Source: Heliocybe sulcata
Taxonomy: Eukaryota > Basidiomycota > Agaricomycetes > Gloeophyllales > Gloeophyllaceae
Direction: 5' to 3'
DNA: 64,000 nt
Assembly (NCBI GenBank): GCA_004369045.1
Contig: ML213504.1
Location: 1,397,508-1,461,507 of the forward strand
Shown in pieces: positions 1 to 11,423 of the stretch. How positions within the stretch are numbered: the first letter of the stretch is position 1; the number at the start of each line of letters is the position of its first letter. The translations under genes were made by a program, and so were the position numbers. The notes beneath the pieces are model-generated. The model was not told the origin of the DNA. It saw only the letters and a program-made list of their open reading frames with translations, and did not search any database.

Positions 1-1
1 G

Positions 2-183
2 GTTTCATTGGATGCGGTTGACATTTCATCGAACTTTGGCGAGAAGGAGCCGCGCTGTGGGGACAACGGTGACCCGACGAATAAGAACCTCTGCGCCGTG
101 GCGTATTGGGGTTTGCCTGGGAGTGCCGCTTGCATTAGAGTGAGCAAACCTCTTCAGCTCCTGAAAACACTGCAGAATCAGTG
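2..183 (+). CDS. possible 3' terminal exon of an unidentified gene
   Basis: One frame is open from the window edge to a TGA at 181-183, about 60 codons. It contains three cysteines and a Gly/Asn/Asp-rich stretch. I do not recognise the protein. Only the end of a gene could be present, because there is no start in the window. It would converge on the protein kinase gene that ends at 686. It could equally be a chance open frame. Bases 184-685 hold nothing else I can support apart from the presumed 3' UTR of the kinase. Confidence 0.2.
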
Positions 184-685
184 ACATCTAGAAATAGAAC
201 CTCGCATATGAATGGGATGATCCAGCGAATGGCTCCCTTCATATCAGTCACAAGGCGTCCGCATCCCACCGAGCGTTCTCGGCGCTTCGACTTCGCACTT
301 GCAATGCAGGTGGTATTTCCCCTGACATTGAAGATCAGCGGCAGTTGGCGAATCACAAACGTAAACCATACCTCGCATGGTCACATCGATATCATGGTTG
401 CGGGGACATCTGTGACAAACAGTGCTCTGGACCAGGCGAACATTTCAATAGGAAAGTGAGAAGTACAAATAGCAACCATGTTCCAGAACAAGAGCCAGCC
501 TTTGGAGCACGTCACCCAAGTCCTCATAATCGGACGCTCACAAAGAAGTCCAGATAACACCCATATTCATTGAATTCTTCACATCTTTATATTCATACAA
601 CATAGCCCAACTCTCGATACAAATACAATTATGGTACAACATTCCGACTCATCAATAAATTAAAGAGCGCCAGCACTCGTCTCCA

Positions 686-2171
686 TCAAACATGCAAACC
701 CCTGAAGCGTCGCACAGCGTTCTTCAGTAAATGCGACGGCGAAGCCACCGGTGACTTTGCGTGCTGCTTCCCCCTCCTCTCCTCCTCCTTCACGGCCACC
801 GCCGCCTTCGCCACGACAATTTGTTCACCCGCCGCAACACCCACACCCACACCCAGACCAACGCCCTCCGGCATATCCGGGACATCCACGGCAGGTTGGA
901 CAGCATACGACTCAGGCGTGATCGGGCCTTCGCTATCCTCGCTGCTCATCGAGTCTTCCCCATCTGCGTCGGAGCCCGTGTGGTTGCCTAGAGGAGCGAC
1001 AAGACGATGGGGCGACTTGGATGAGATGCGGCCGATGAGCGCCCGGGCAGGGGCAGAGACTGTGTCCCGAGGAGCGTCTCCGTGCTCGGGCAGCCTTCGA
1101 AAGTCGGAGCCACTACTGCTAAGCTCGTCCGCAAGAGTACTGTCGTCGGGGACAATCCTCAGCGCCTCGACCTCCTTCGTCGGCACCTTCACCGCATACT
1201 GCGCGTCCGCGACCTTCACATGCTCGCTCGCCTTCGCAATCTCGGCCTTGGTCATCCAGAAGCTTTCCACCTTCATCACCGCCTCCCTCAGATCGGGGAT
1301 ACTGATGCGCGTGAGCGGGTTCAGCGTGAAGATGTTGCGGAGGATCTTATTCGTGGCAGCGGAGATGGGCAGCATCTCGAGCAGGAAGTCGCGGTTGTGC
1401 AAGTACGCGCAGAAGCACTCGTCGTCGCTCGTCGCCCAGTGCCAGGGGTTGCGCCCCGTGATCATGTTGGTGAGGATGATGCCGAGGGACCAGATGTCGC
1501 TGTGCTTTGTCGAGTATGCACCGAGATCAAATTCCTTGCCTATGCACTCTGAGCGGATGTAAGTATCCCGTGAAATAAGATACGACATGGAAAGACGAAC
1601 CAGGACTCATGTAATATGAGCTGCCGCACCCAAAGTCGCGACTGAAGGGGTCCCTCGTTGCGAGTCCAAAGTCGGACATGTAGAGCCGGCTACCGTCTGC
1701 CGTGCAGAGGATGTTCTCGGGCTTGAGGTCGCGGTGGTAAATGTTGTGGTCATGACACCACTCGACTGCGTCAAGCAGCTGCACGAAAGCCTTCTTGATC
1801 AGAGCGTCGTTCCGGTAGTAGACGTGGCGTTCCGTGATGGCGCCAAAGAGATCGCCTCCGGGGCAGAGGTCCAGGATGAGATAGGTGTAGCGCTCTTCTT
1901 CGTACGTCCCGTGCATGGTGAGGATATTGGGATGGGCAGAGGCGAAGGAGTGGAGAGCGATCTCGCGGGCTTGGAACTTGCGCTGCCTGGACGGGAGGTC
2001 GCTGAGCAGACACTTGACTGCGTAGTGGCGGGGGCGGCCTGCCGAGTTCGTGTCGAGAGCCTTGTAGACTACGCCGTAGGCGCCGGTGCCGAGGACTTCC
2101 TGAAGCTTGAGGCGACCGTTGTCGATGACTTTACCGGTAAAGTCGGGGATCGAGGAGCTGATGTTGACCAT
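686..2171 (-). CDS. Ran1/Vhs1-type serine/threonine protein kinase
   Basis: Protein kinase of 477 aa in two exons (2171-1601, 1548-686) around a 52-bp intron that splits the SPE motif. Visible in order: glycine loop GTGAYG (about residues 28-33), ATP-binding lysine in YAVKC (K53), catalytic loop HRDLKPEN (146-153), DFGLA (167-171), SPE (189-191) and a DIWSLGIIL helix. The order and the [11 protein letters not shown] activation segment are typical of the fungal Ran1/Pat1-Vhs1-Sks1-Ksp1 group. These kinases couple nutrient state to growth and meiosis in yeasts; that role is inferred here. The C-terminal 200 residues are low-complexity, acidic and Ser/Pro-rich and are probably disordered. The ATG at 2171 is the only start just ahead of the kinase fold. 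No missing catalytic residue is seen. Confidence 0.9.
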
Positions 2172-2929
2172 GGCGAGTAGTAGAAAGAAGCAGATGTTTG
2201 AGGAGACAGAGAAGATAATAAGTAGAGGACGAGCTAGCGTTCCCGAGGAAAGAGTCGAGATGAGTTGGTTGATGAGAAATCCAGCCTCTGAAGCGCCATG
2301 GCTTTATAGAAATTGAGCTCGTCGCGGATGTCGCGGTTGTGTCGGTGGTCATTTCGCGCGGAGGGCGGGAGGGCGGGGGTCGCAGTCGGATCCGCAACGA
2401 GGAGTCTGTGGAAAGGCCTTAAGCAGTCCTTGCGCATGAAACAGCCGCAGGAGAGGACAGGATTTGGATCGAAACTGGAAGTCTCGAGCAGTCGACGCGG
2501 CAAGAACAGCGGCTCGTCGCCTTTTCATATGGGTCTGTGCGGTTGAGAGAGAAAGGCGGAGGCGGGGAATGCGGGGCGCGTCCGGGCGCTTCCCCGGAGC
2601 ACAGCCACCACTTCCTCGTCAAGCTGTAATCTCCTTATTGCACTCTACGCGTAGCTACATACAAGCAGCTGCTCAAGCGCTCATGATGTGATTGCTCATC
2701 TCGTACCCTTCCTCAACGACTCAAACGCGAGTGCAGCTGACAGAGTCTCGACATAACGTTTCATTTTCTATGAGAGATTCGTTGTGTACTCCGAAGATGA
2801 GCCGATGATACCTGGACCTGACTTCGTCGGCTGTTTATCCAGCCTGCGGTCCGGGCGACCGCCTGTCTTCAAATACACCGTCCAGCTGCCTCCTAGGCCC
2901 ACGAGTTTCTTGCTTCTGTCGCCCACACC
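2172..2929. other. divergent intergenic region, kinase / xylitol dehydrogenase
   Basis: Shared upstream region of two divergent genes. The short open frames here have no recognisable domain and overlap the expected 5' UTRs. I see no RNA gene or repeat. Confidence 0.6.
2303..2308 (-). promoter_or_regulatory. TATA-like element of the kinase gene
   Basis: The minus strand reads CTATAAAG about 130 bp upstream of the kinase ATG. This is a reasonable TATA position given a short 5' UTR, but it rests on motif match alone. Confidence 0.3.
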
Positions 2930-4379
2930 ATGTCGGACAACCCATCGTTCGTCTTGAAGGCCATTGAAAAGGTCGAGTACGAGGAGAGACCCATTCCCGA
3001 GGGTGTGTTCCCCTCCGTGCCCCGCTGCGATAGAGGCTGATCATATCTTATAAGTGAACGATAATGAGGTCTTGATTGAGGTCAAGAAGACCGGTATGTA
3101 TCATTAAATCCTGTTAGTGGTCGTGTAATGAATTCATTGATCCAGGTATCTGCGGTTCCGATGTCCACTACTTGGTGCATGGGCGCATCGGTGACTTTGT
3201 AGTCGAGAACCCTATGGTGCGCATTCACATCTTCTTGTCGATACTGAGTTCCTAACTTTGCATTCAGGTCCTTGGCCACGAATCTGCTGGTGTCATATCC
3301 AAGGGTGAGCACTATTCATCCCTGCAAAGCCAACCTCCTGACCGGGCCGCCCGCGTACAGTCGGCAAGAGTGTCAAGAATGTCAAGCCCGGGGACCGTGT
3401 CGCAATGGAGCCGGGCGCAACCTGCCGCGTCTGCGAAGAGTGCAAGCGAGGTCGGTACGAGCTCTGCGCCGACATGGTCTTCGCCGCCACCCCTCCTTAC
3501 GATGGCACTCTCGCCCGCTACTACGTTCTCCCCTCCGACCTCGTCTACCCCCTTCCCGATAACCTCAGTCTCGAGGACGGTGCCATGGTAAGCTCCCTGC
3601 ATCCATACTCCTATCCCTGGTAGCCTCACTCACCCGCCCAACTATAGATGGAGCCCCTCTCCGTCGGCATCCACTCCGTCGCCAACATCGCTGACGTCCG
3701 CGCCAACCAAACCGTCGCCGTCTTTGGCTGCGGCCCCGTCGGGCTCGTTTGCATGGCCGTCGCCAAAGCGCTGGGTGCCTCGCGCGTCGTCGCCGTCGAC
3801 ATCGTCCCCTCCCGCCTCGAGTTCGCCAAATCCTACGCTGCGACGGACGCGTTCAAGCCTCCCGCACCCAAAGAGGGGCAAAGTAAGATGGAGTACAGCC
3901 AGGGGAGCGCGGCGGAGATGAAGAAGCAGCTGGGTCTGCCGAAGGGCGTGGATGTGGTAGTGGACGCCAGTGGGGCGGAGGTGTCGATACAGACGGGGAT
4001 GTTCCTTGCGAAGAACGGGGGAACATATGTGCAAGTGGGCATGGGACAGCCCGAGGTTCAGCTCCCCATCACCCTCATGTTGACGAAGGAGCTGGTCTTT
4101 AAGGGCTCTTTCCGGTATGGCGTAAGTCTCTTCTATATATGCTATGAATCAAGTCCAGTCCGACTTACGCCCTTCCTCGCATAGCCCGGCGATTACCAAC
4201 TCGCCATCGACCTTGTCTCTCAAGGCAAGATTGACCTGAAGCCACTCATCACGCACCGCTTCGCGTTCACCGACGCCGTCAAGGCGTTCCAAGTTACACG
4301 CCAGGGTAAGGGCGACGATGGAAAGGGCGTTATTAAGGCCATCATCTCAGGTCCGGATGTCGATGTCGGGCCTTTGTGA
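2930..4379 (+). CDS. NAD-dependent xylitol/sorbitol dehydrogenase (zinc MDR family)
   Basis: Zinc-dependent medium-chain dehydrogenase of 371 aa that oxidises a sugar alcohol, most likely xylitol to xylulose in pentose catabolism. Seven exons: 2930-3002, 3055-3093, 3146-3216, 3268-3304, 3361-3587, 3648-4121, 4185-4379. The catalytic zinc site is seen in GICGSDVHY and GHESAG. The structural zinc site is the cysteine cluster [15 protein letters not shown]. The Rossmann motif GCGPVG is followed by an aspartate in VVAVDI, which favours NAD over NADP. The [14 protein letters not shown] segment is typical of fungal xylitol dehydrogenases. L-arabinitol 4-dehydrogenase or sorbitol dehydrogenase is the main alternative; sequence alone does not settle the substrate. 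The first four introns crowd the 5' third of the gene. Confidence 0.9.
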
Positions 4380-4644
4380 TGTGCATGCCAGCCATGATAA
4401 AACAATGTAAAAGTATCTGTTACTTTGGAATTCGTAGCTTCATCTTCCTCTGAGTGCAGAGTGACCGCTTGGTGTGACGTCTCGTGTGGCCGTGACTGGC
4501 GCGTCAACTGGACGCGGCTCCGGATCCCGATCGTGATCTGACCTTCTCTTGTGCTCTTGTGTACCGTCTGTAAGCAGTGTGGGCGAATATTCAGGATACC
4601 TTGCGAACCGACACCTTGACTTCAACTTGCAACAGCAGGCAGGT

Positions 4645-6125
4645 ATGCCCTTCCGCGCACGCAACCTCTTCTACCTGCGCATATCCGCTCGCGATGTTAT
4701 CCCTCTGTATGTAAGTTCCCCCCACCTATCCCATTGCCTCCTCACCGAGCGATACACGTATTCTTTAGCTCTACCTGGATGACAGACACATCGAGTGGAT
4801 GTCCGACCGCGTGCTACAGCATGTCCTAGCGGATCTCAGGCCTCTGTAAGCTCAAGTGCTAGACGCGACAGGTTATTATACCCCAGATGCTTATTAGGAT
4901 TGTATTCCACGTAGGATTGGACCAAAAATCAAGGCGGAAGCCCAGCTTGCGGAAGGACAGGGTGGGAAGAAGGGGAGTGTTGAGGTGTATCGAGGAGGTG
5001 GGTCTATCAGATGCAATGGTCGAGCGGTACACTGACAGACATTGGTCCTAGATTTCTATCAATTCGCTTGGTTCTTCCGAGGGACGGAGCCTCATTCTGT
5101 TCTCATGAAGGTCTTGTCCGCCTTCCCTAGTCCTGCTGTCATTTCTGACAAATAGGATGCAGACGAGGAACTTCGTCGCCGGCCCTGACCGTCCCAAAGG
5201 TCAGATGCTCCCGCCCCCGCCCTCAGCGCCTCAGTCGAAACCTACCCGAGGGCAGAAGCGGAAGCAATCTGCCGCTTCTGCTTCTGCGAAACAGAAAAAG
5301 CCAAAAGGGAAAGGCAAAGAACGTGCGAGGACGCGTGAGTTAGATGAGGAAGAACTCGAGGATTTCGAGAGCGAAGAAGAGGTGATGGCTGAAGACGACG
5401 ATGCAGACTATACTCCTCGTTCTAGGTCTACCAGGGCAAGAACAAGTCTGAGATCGAGGAGACATCCTGAAGAGGATGCTATTGAAGTGGATTCCGACAG
5501 CCCCGCGGAAGACGTTGATATGGCTGAAGGGACGAATGCAGAGCCCGTAGTCAAGCAAGAGACAGAGGACATCCTACCTGCCACACCAGCTCCAGGGGCT
5601 CCCGAGCCCCGGATATCTTCAACCACAGGCAAGCCTATCCACAGAGTTGTCATCAACGTAGACGAAGAAGAATCCAAACCCAAGCCCATCCTCCAACTCA
5701 ACTACAAGAATTCCCCCATCTCCGGCCGCTGCCTCTGCGTCGTCGTCGAGCCGTGGCCACCCATCCGCTCCGCCAGCCGCGCCCCTTCCCTCGCACCCAC
5801 AGGCCTAAGACGCCCTAGCATCGCGCCGCCTGATTTCGTGCCCAGCACGGCGGTGAGGGCACGCACGCCGCTCTTCTTGCCTGAGGATGAGAGGGGCGAG
5901 ACGCCTGTGCCTTCAGCTTTACTAGGTCAGAGGGCGTTGCCCCCGGTGCCTTTGTTCAATGACGCGCCCTCGAATGGAGGGGATGGGGAGTACGACGAGA
6001 GTGGTATGATGGCGTTCAGCCAGGTTCTGAACTCTGCAGGGGATTTGAGAGGGATGGAGGCGGACGATGATGATATTGACGGGTCAGTCCTCTTTGGTGA
6101 TGCTGATGAGACGCGAGAGTTGTAA
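4645..6125 (+). CDS. conserved-looking acidic nuclear protein, function unknown
   Basis: I do not recognise this 415-aa protein. Exons 4645-4710, 4769-4845, 4915-4997, 5052-5110, 5163-6125. The first 110 residues, encoded by small exons, look folded (motifs LYLDDRHIEW, GDFYQFAWFFRG and TEPHSVLMKTRNF). The rest is low complexity: basic patches GQKRKQ and KKPKGKGKERARTR that could act as nuclear localisation signals, then long Asp/Glu runs and Pro/Ser-rich linkers. The last intron is taken to end at the CAG at 5160-5162. The earlier AG at 5154-5155 would lead to a stop within 11 codons. The order (small folded N-terminus, NLS, acidic tail) suggests a chromatin or nuclear factor, but this is inference only. 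Confidence 0.65.
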
Positions 6126-6236
6126 GAAGGGTATCATTGTCTAACACATGGATGTATTGTTGTACACGAGTGTTGTACGTGAGTGGGAGTATCATTGTGC
6201 ATGAGTGATGTCTATTCGATTGCAAGGTTCACACTG

Positions 6237-8912
6237 TCACGCCCGTCCAATCTCCTTCAAAATCTCCAACTTCCTAGCTTCAGACACCTCCCGGAAGCCC
6301 GCGTTCGTCATCTCGAACAGCCCGTGGCCTCCCGACAAAGCCCTTAACCGGTTCGAATAGTCAAGCATCCGGCTTAGCGGGCCCAAAGCATAGATGGACC
6401 GCCTCAATCGTCTTGCGGCCGGTCCGCCCTCGGATGACGCCGAGGAGGAAGGTGACACCCACTCTGGTGGTACGTAAACATGATCTGCCGGGTAGGGCTC
6501 TATCTCGTCCTCCGGACTGGCAGCAGCAGCAGTGTCGGCCCCGAGGTCTTGGATTTCCGCGCCATTCTCCGTCAGGTCTTTCACGACCTTACCTAGGCTG
6601 TCTTCGTTCACAGTGACTTTGACTCTGATGAAAGGTTCCATGACAGGCCCCGGTCCAAAGTCGCGGATGTGGTTCCGCAGTATGTATGCGCTTGCACCTG
6701 CAAGGACGGTGCTGGGGAACTCGACCGGATAACGGTGGCCAGTGATCTGAATATGCAAATGCGAGAGGGGCAGGGAAGTATGTGGCGAGTTCGAAAGGGC
6801 GTCGGAGATGCCCCGCGCTATGCATGCCATCGGATCGTCTGACTTTGCAAACGATTCCGATGGGGGAAGCGGCTTGCCGTCTTGCTTCAGGACGATGTTA
6901 TCATCCCAGAGTGGATCGCCCTTCTCAGTAGGTTCAAGCGCCCTAATCTTCATCCATACGATGACGTTCACGGGCTTGCCATGCAGCTCCGTATTCCAGG
7001 AGTCGGCCTGCTCTGTCTGAGCTCCGGGCCCCAGACCTTCCCTGAAGCTGACGCGACGTCTGCCAACCTCGAATCTGACGTTCCATTCGTCGCGCAGGCG
7101 GCTCTCGACGATCTCGAGGTGAAGCTGTCCAAGCCCATGAATCAGGAGCTGCCCTTCTTGTGACTCCACGCGGACTGAAGGGTCCGTGCGAGACAGAGCG
7201 TGTAGGGCCTCTTGGACTGGCTCTAAATCGGCGCGCGACTCGGGAATGATGGATGCTGACATGACCGCCTGGGGAGGCGTAATAGAGGCAGAGGAATCCG
7301 TGGTCTGCGAGACTGGGGATACCAAGGTATCGCCCGTGCGAGTATACTTTAAACCCAGGATAACGCCAACGGAGCCGAACGGAAGTTCCTCGACTTCCTC
7401 CGCTTCACTAGCGTACAGCAAGAGAAGCTTGGACACCTTTTCCTTTTGGTTCCTGGTGACATTGAATACAGAGCTCTGCCGCTTCAACGTACCTATATAC
7501 AGTGAGACTCGTATATGATTGATACCGTCGCGACATACCTGAGTACACGCGGACGAAAGTCATCCACCCCTGCCTTTTATGCCAGCCCACTTTCCATGCC
7601 AGAAGACGTAACGGGGATTTTGGCGACTGTGTATCATGAGGTACATCCAAGGGACTAGCCAACAATTCCCCAACGTAGTCCAGCACGATGTGTGTCCCGA
7701 TGCCTTTGATCGCCGAGCCGCACAAAACCGGGAGAATCTCGTTGCGCAGGGTCAAGGCACGGACCTCAGGGAGGACGACAGATGTCTCGACGCTGAGATA
7801 TGCCGAAGGGTCAGATGGTAGACCAAGGAGAGTGTCCATAAGGGGTTCGGAGGACATGGAGAGGTTTTCGAGCAATGACTGACGAGCGACGGGTAATTCA
7901 GACAGCAACGGATGCCCTTCAGGGAATAGTCCACTCTTCGCCAGTTCATTGACATTGCGTGGCAATGCAGTCCGAGTATATTTTTGCTCACCTGCCGGTT
8001 CAGTAGGCCATCTCCAGAGCTCCCATTTGACGAGGTCAATGAGACCCTCTATCCCCGGTTCGGCAACCTTGTAATTGTGAGGATCAAAGGAAGCGACAGG
8101 AAGTGTAAGGGCCGTGGGTTTGGGATGAAGCCTGTGTGATAGCAATGACTTGATCGAGTTGGGGAATGATGCGCCAGGACGGTCCAATTTGTTGAGGAAT
8201 ACAATCTTCGTCGGGACACCATACCTGCCATATGAATCAGCTTCAAATTCGGAAATGTTACATTTGCATTCGGCATCTCTCACCTATTGCACTGCTTACC
8301 TATCCAGTTGTCTCCAGACCCCTTTAGTCTGGGCTTCGACACCTTCCACAGAATCAATCAGAACAACCGCTCCGTCGACAACCCGACTGGCACTCTCGAC
8401 TTCCATGCCAAAATCGGCGTGACCAGGGGTGTCAATCAAGTTGAAGGTCCATCCTTGCCACTTGACTGGGATACTGGCAGACTGGATAGTAATGCCTCTC
8501 TCCCGTTCTGCAGGTAAGAAGTCGGTGGTCGTGCTGCCCGTGTCTACTGAGCCTGCTTCCGTCAGGTAAGAGGACTCATAGAGGATGGATTCGGTCAATG
8601 TCGTCTTTCCGGAATCTGAGGCATATATCAGTTGTCGGCTTGATCAGACGCGGAAGTCCAGAAGAGATCCCTACCTATATGAGCTACTGCCGCCATGTTC
8701 CGGATTTTAGAGGGATCGTGGGTTGCCGGTGTGGTCGCGTATCCTCTGCTGAATGCGCGGCATAGGTGACGGCCTGAGGTTCCATATGGTCGAACAACAC
8801 GCCAGATGCTGGGTACCATAGCCCGCGACGTGCGGTAAACAGCTAGTGTCGGGGTACGGGGCCGCAGAAATATAGGATGGGTGGCTGTGCCGCTATAACG
8901 GTACACGGCCAT
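6237..8912 (-). CDS. MEF2: mitochondrial ribosome-releasing factor 2 / EF-G2
   Basis: Mitochondrial translational GTPase that, with the recycling factor, splits post-termination mitoribosomes. 831 aa in four exons: 8912-8675, 8615-8300, 8224-7539, 7492-6237. The G1 P-loop AHIDSGKTT is restored only by splicing exon 1 to exon 2. Then come switch I RERGITI, G3 DTPGHADF and G4 NKLDRPG. The later EF-G domains II-V carry [10 protein letters not shown]. The arginine- and Ser/Thr-rich N-terminus (first ~60 residues) is consistent with a mitochondrial presequence. An alternative ATG at 8819 would keep a shorter presequence. Length and order match GFM2/MEF2 rather than the elongation factor GFM1, though that distinction is from family knowledge. 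It diverges from STE14 with only 65 bp between the two ATGs. Confidence 0.92.
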
Positions 8913-8977
8913 GTTCTACGACGCTCATTGTCCCTGCGTCAGAGGAGGTCTCTCGCTCGTTACACTGAGTTCTACCT

Positions 8978-9994
8978 ATGGCTACGTCTCACCTGGCTGA
9001 AGATATTGATACGTCTCAAGCTCAACTACGCCCGCGGACAGCGGTCGCTCCCCGTCATGCGCTGGATACAGTTCCCGTGAATCCTGCTCACCAACCACAC
9101 GGGACCATCCCAAACACTCCTCTCGCTGTATCCACTATATCGTTTCTCTTAGGCTCTGTATTTTCTTTGGGACTATTAGCCTTTCTTCTTGGCGGCTTCC
9201 CACATCTCTGGTGGTGCACGTATCAGCTTGGTTTCTTCATCGCGGCATGGTCTGCCTTCCACTGGGGGGAGTTCGCCGTAACAGCCGGCTGGAACAAGGA
9301 CAAGTGCAGCGTGGATTGTGAGTACTCTAGTGTTTAGCGCCCCATACCCTGATTCACTGTCTCGCAACACAGCTTTTCTGCTTGATAACGGTGTTATGTA
9401 CCATGTCGCAAACGGCACGGCTGTCGTGGAATACCTTGTCACACTCTACTTCAAACCTTCCCTCAAGAACTACCCGATGATCAGTGCATTCGGTAATGCC
9501 TGCTCTGCTGTCCTAAGCTTCGCGATGCTGATCAGGGTCAGGTATCATACTGGTGCTGATTGGACAAGCATTGAGGTCGACTGCAATGATTCACGCGTCC
9601 ACGAACTTCTCCCATGCCGTTGCTTTCCGAAAGCTAGAAAGTCACCAACTGGTGACTGACGGGATTTACAAGTTGGTCTATAGATGTCCCCGTGCTGTCC
9701 CGGTACTCATGCTGGATTCCAGATGGTTCCGCCATCCGTCTTATGCAGGCTTCTTCTATTGGGCGCTAGGGACACAACTCGTGTTGCTAAACACTATCAG
9801 CTTCGTCGGCTTCACCATCGTGCTATGGAGGTTCTTCTACTATCGGACGAGAGGTAGGTCGGTGGCAGATGTCCGCATAGAGGTACCTGACACGTCTTCC
9901 TCTAGCAGAAGAGAGAGCCCTAATCAAATTCTTCGGTAATGACTACATAGAATATCGCAGACGCGTAGGCACACGCATACCTTTTGTACCATAG
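8978..9994 (+). CDS. STE14: protein-S-isoprenylcysteine O-methyltransferase
   Basis: ER membrane methyltransferase that caps the C-terminal isoprenylated cysteine of CaaX proteins such as Ras and pheromone precursors. 270 aa, five exons: 8978-9317, 9373-9492, 9536-9671, 9723-9853, 9909-9994. Several hydrophobic helices precede the conserved C-terminal half: NFSHAVAF, LVTDGIYKWFRHPSYAGFFYW, then GTQLVLLN and EERALIKFFGNDYIEYRRRV. These match the AdoMet- and prenyl-binding end of ICMT. Intron 2 is only 43 bp. Intron 3 (9672-9722, 51 bp) has no stop in frame, so unspliced RNA would insert 17 residues inside the conserved motif; splicing GTTGGT...TTCCAG restores the family sequence exactly. Confidence 0.92.
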
Positions 9995-10192
9995 GACTAC
10001 GGTCTAGTTCACTAGAATTTTATTGGGGTTCCTCGTGGATCTCGCATTCCGAAATCATGCAAGGTGCCAGTCGGCAAGGAAGACATAGCATATGCAGGCA
10101 TAATAGCATAGGTAATGATGTAGAGACACACGACATGCCCATTTTGCCTCGACGAAGGACGTCACCCGAAAGCAAGGAGAAACTGCGCACGC

Positions 10193-10933
10193 TTAATCAG
10201 AAACCGTGCCCTTCTCCGAGACGTAGATACCGTCCAAGAATTTACGGATATCCTTGTTCCGCACTCTGCAGAGCCCCTGTATCGATGCGGCTGCACGAGA
10301 CACAACTCAGACGTTGAGAGCAACGCATAGACGACGGTACTCACCAGACTGTGAGACGTTCTGAACGTCGTTGCCCTCAAGGATGAGCTCATCCTTCTGG
10401 GCCTTGGACTCAGAGATGGTGACACCCTCCAACATGGCGACGTTTCGTACTAACTGTAGCCACACCGCATCACTAAGTCCCTGATATTAATCCCAAGGTT
10501 ATGGAACATAACGCACCTTCTCGCCCAAGAAGTTACGGATTTCCAGAGCGCTGCCACTCTCCTGAATGATGCAGTTGATGGGGAAGTGAGCATAGACAGC
10601 GCGCATCTTGTACCGGAAGCCCTGCAATGCGGACCTTAAGTTGCAAGAATCGCGCCAAGAACACTAAGTACGCACCTTAGTGACGCCAGTAATCATATTC
10701 TCAATGAGACTCCGGATCGTCCGTAAGCAAGCGACATGCTTGCGTCCACCCTGCCAGACGGAAAGGAGGACCTTGTTCGTCTTGGACTTCTGGATGTTGA
10801 TGTCCATGTTGATGTGTCGGACATTCTTCTTCAGCTCTCCACGGGGACCTGATACGGTTATGATGCGAGACTTGATGTCGACAGTGACACCTTCAGGGAT
10901 GTCGAGCTCTTCAGTTTTGAGGACGTCCCGCAT
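10193..10933 (-). CDS. RPL9: 60S ribosomal protein L9 (uL6)
   Basis: Cytosolic large-subunit ribosomal protein uL6, 189 aa in four exons: 10933-10676, 10621-10517, 10453-10345, 10290-10193. Family landmarks are [44 protein letters not shown] and the C-terminal [20 protein letters not shown]. Length matches yeast and human L9. It converges with STE14 across 198 bp and diverges from PCF11 across 490 bp. High expression is expected from the family; I see no special promoter element. Confidence 0.95.
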
Positions 10934-11423
10934 CTAGAAACACGAGTGTGAGCGAACGTGTACATCCATAACTCCGGCAGTCAATCCATCCCCAGTCACT
11001 TCATTCCAACCGCCCAAATTTCTTCGATCTTTCAGCAGTACCTTCCACGGCTGCTACGACGTCTCATATCGACAGCAAGAACCTTACTCACCGTGCAATG
11101 TGATGTTTTCTTGAGGCTGGGGGATGTCTCGGGTCCGCTGCCGCTTGGTCCGTGTGGCGAGGCAAGCGGAGTTTGAACCGTCCATATGGTCGTCACGCCG
11201 GATCGTCACGCTGTCGTCTACTCTTGACTATCAACCACCATCATCCCGTACCGTTGCAGTTTTCGGTGCCAGCCTTAGGGTCGGTTTAAGCGGAATAAAT
11301 TCTGCGATTGCTATTGTCTCGCCTTCTCGCAGCGTATTCCAGTCTATCGTACAGTTTGGCCTCTTAGCCCAACGCCGGTGAGATTGCATCGACAGCAGCG
11401 CAGCTCCCCAGGCCTTCCAGCGC
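10934..11423. other. divergent intergenic region, RPL9 / PCF11
   Basis: 490 bp between two divergent housekeeping genes. It presumably holds both promoters. I see no gene, repeat or clear TATA box. Confidence 0.5.

Noticed and set aside
918-2180. Plus-strand open frames of 148-214 codons over the kinase gene
   Set aside because: They are complementary shadows of kinase exons; the minus-strand frames carry all kinase motifs and the plus frames carry none.
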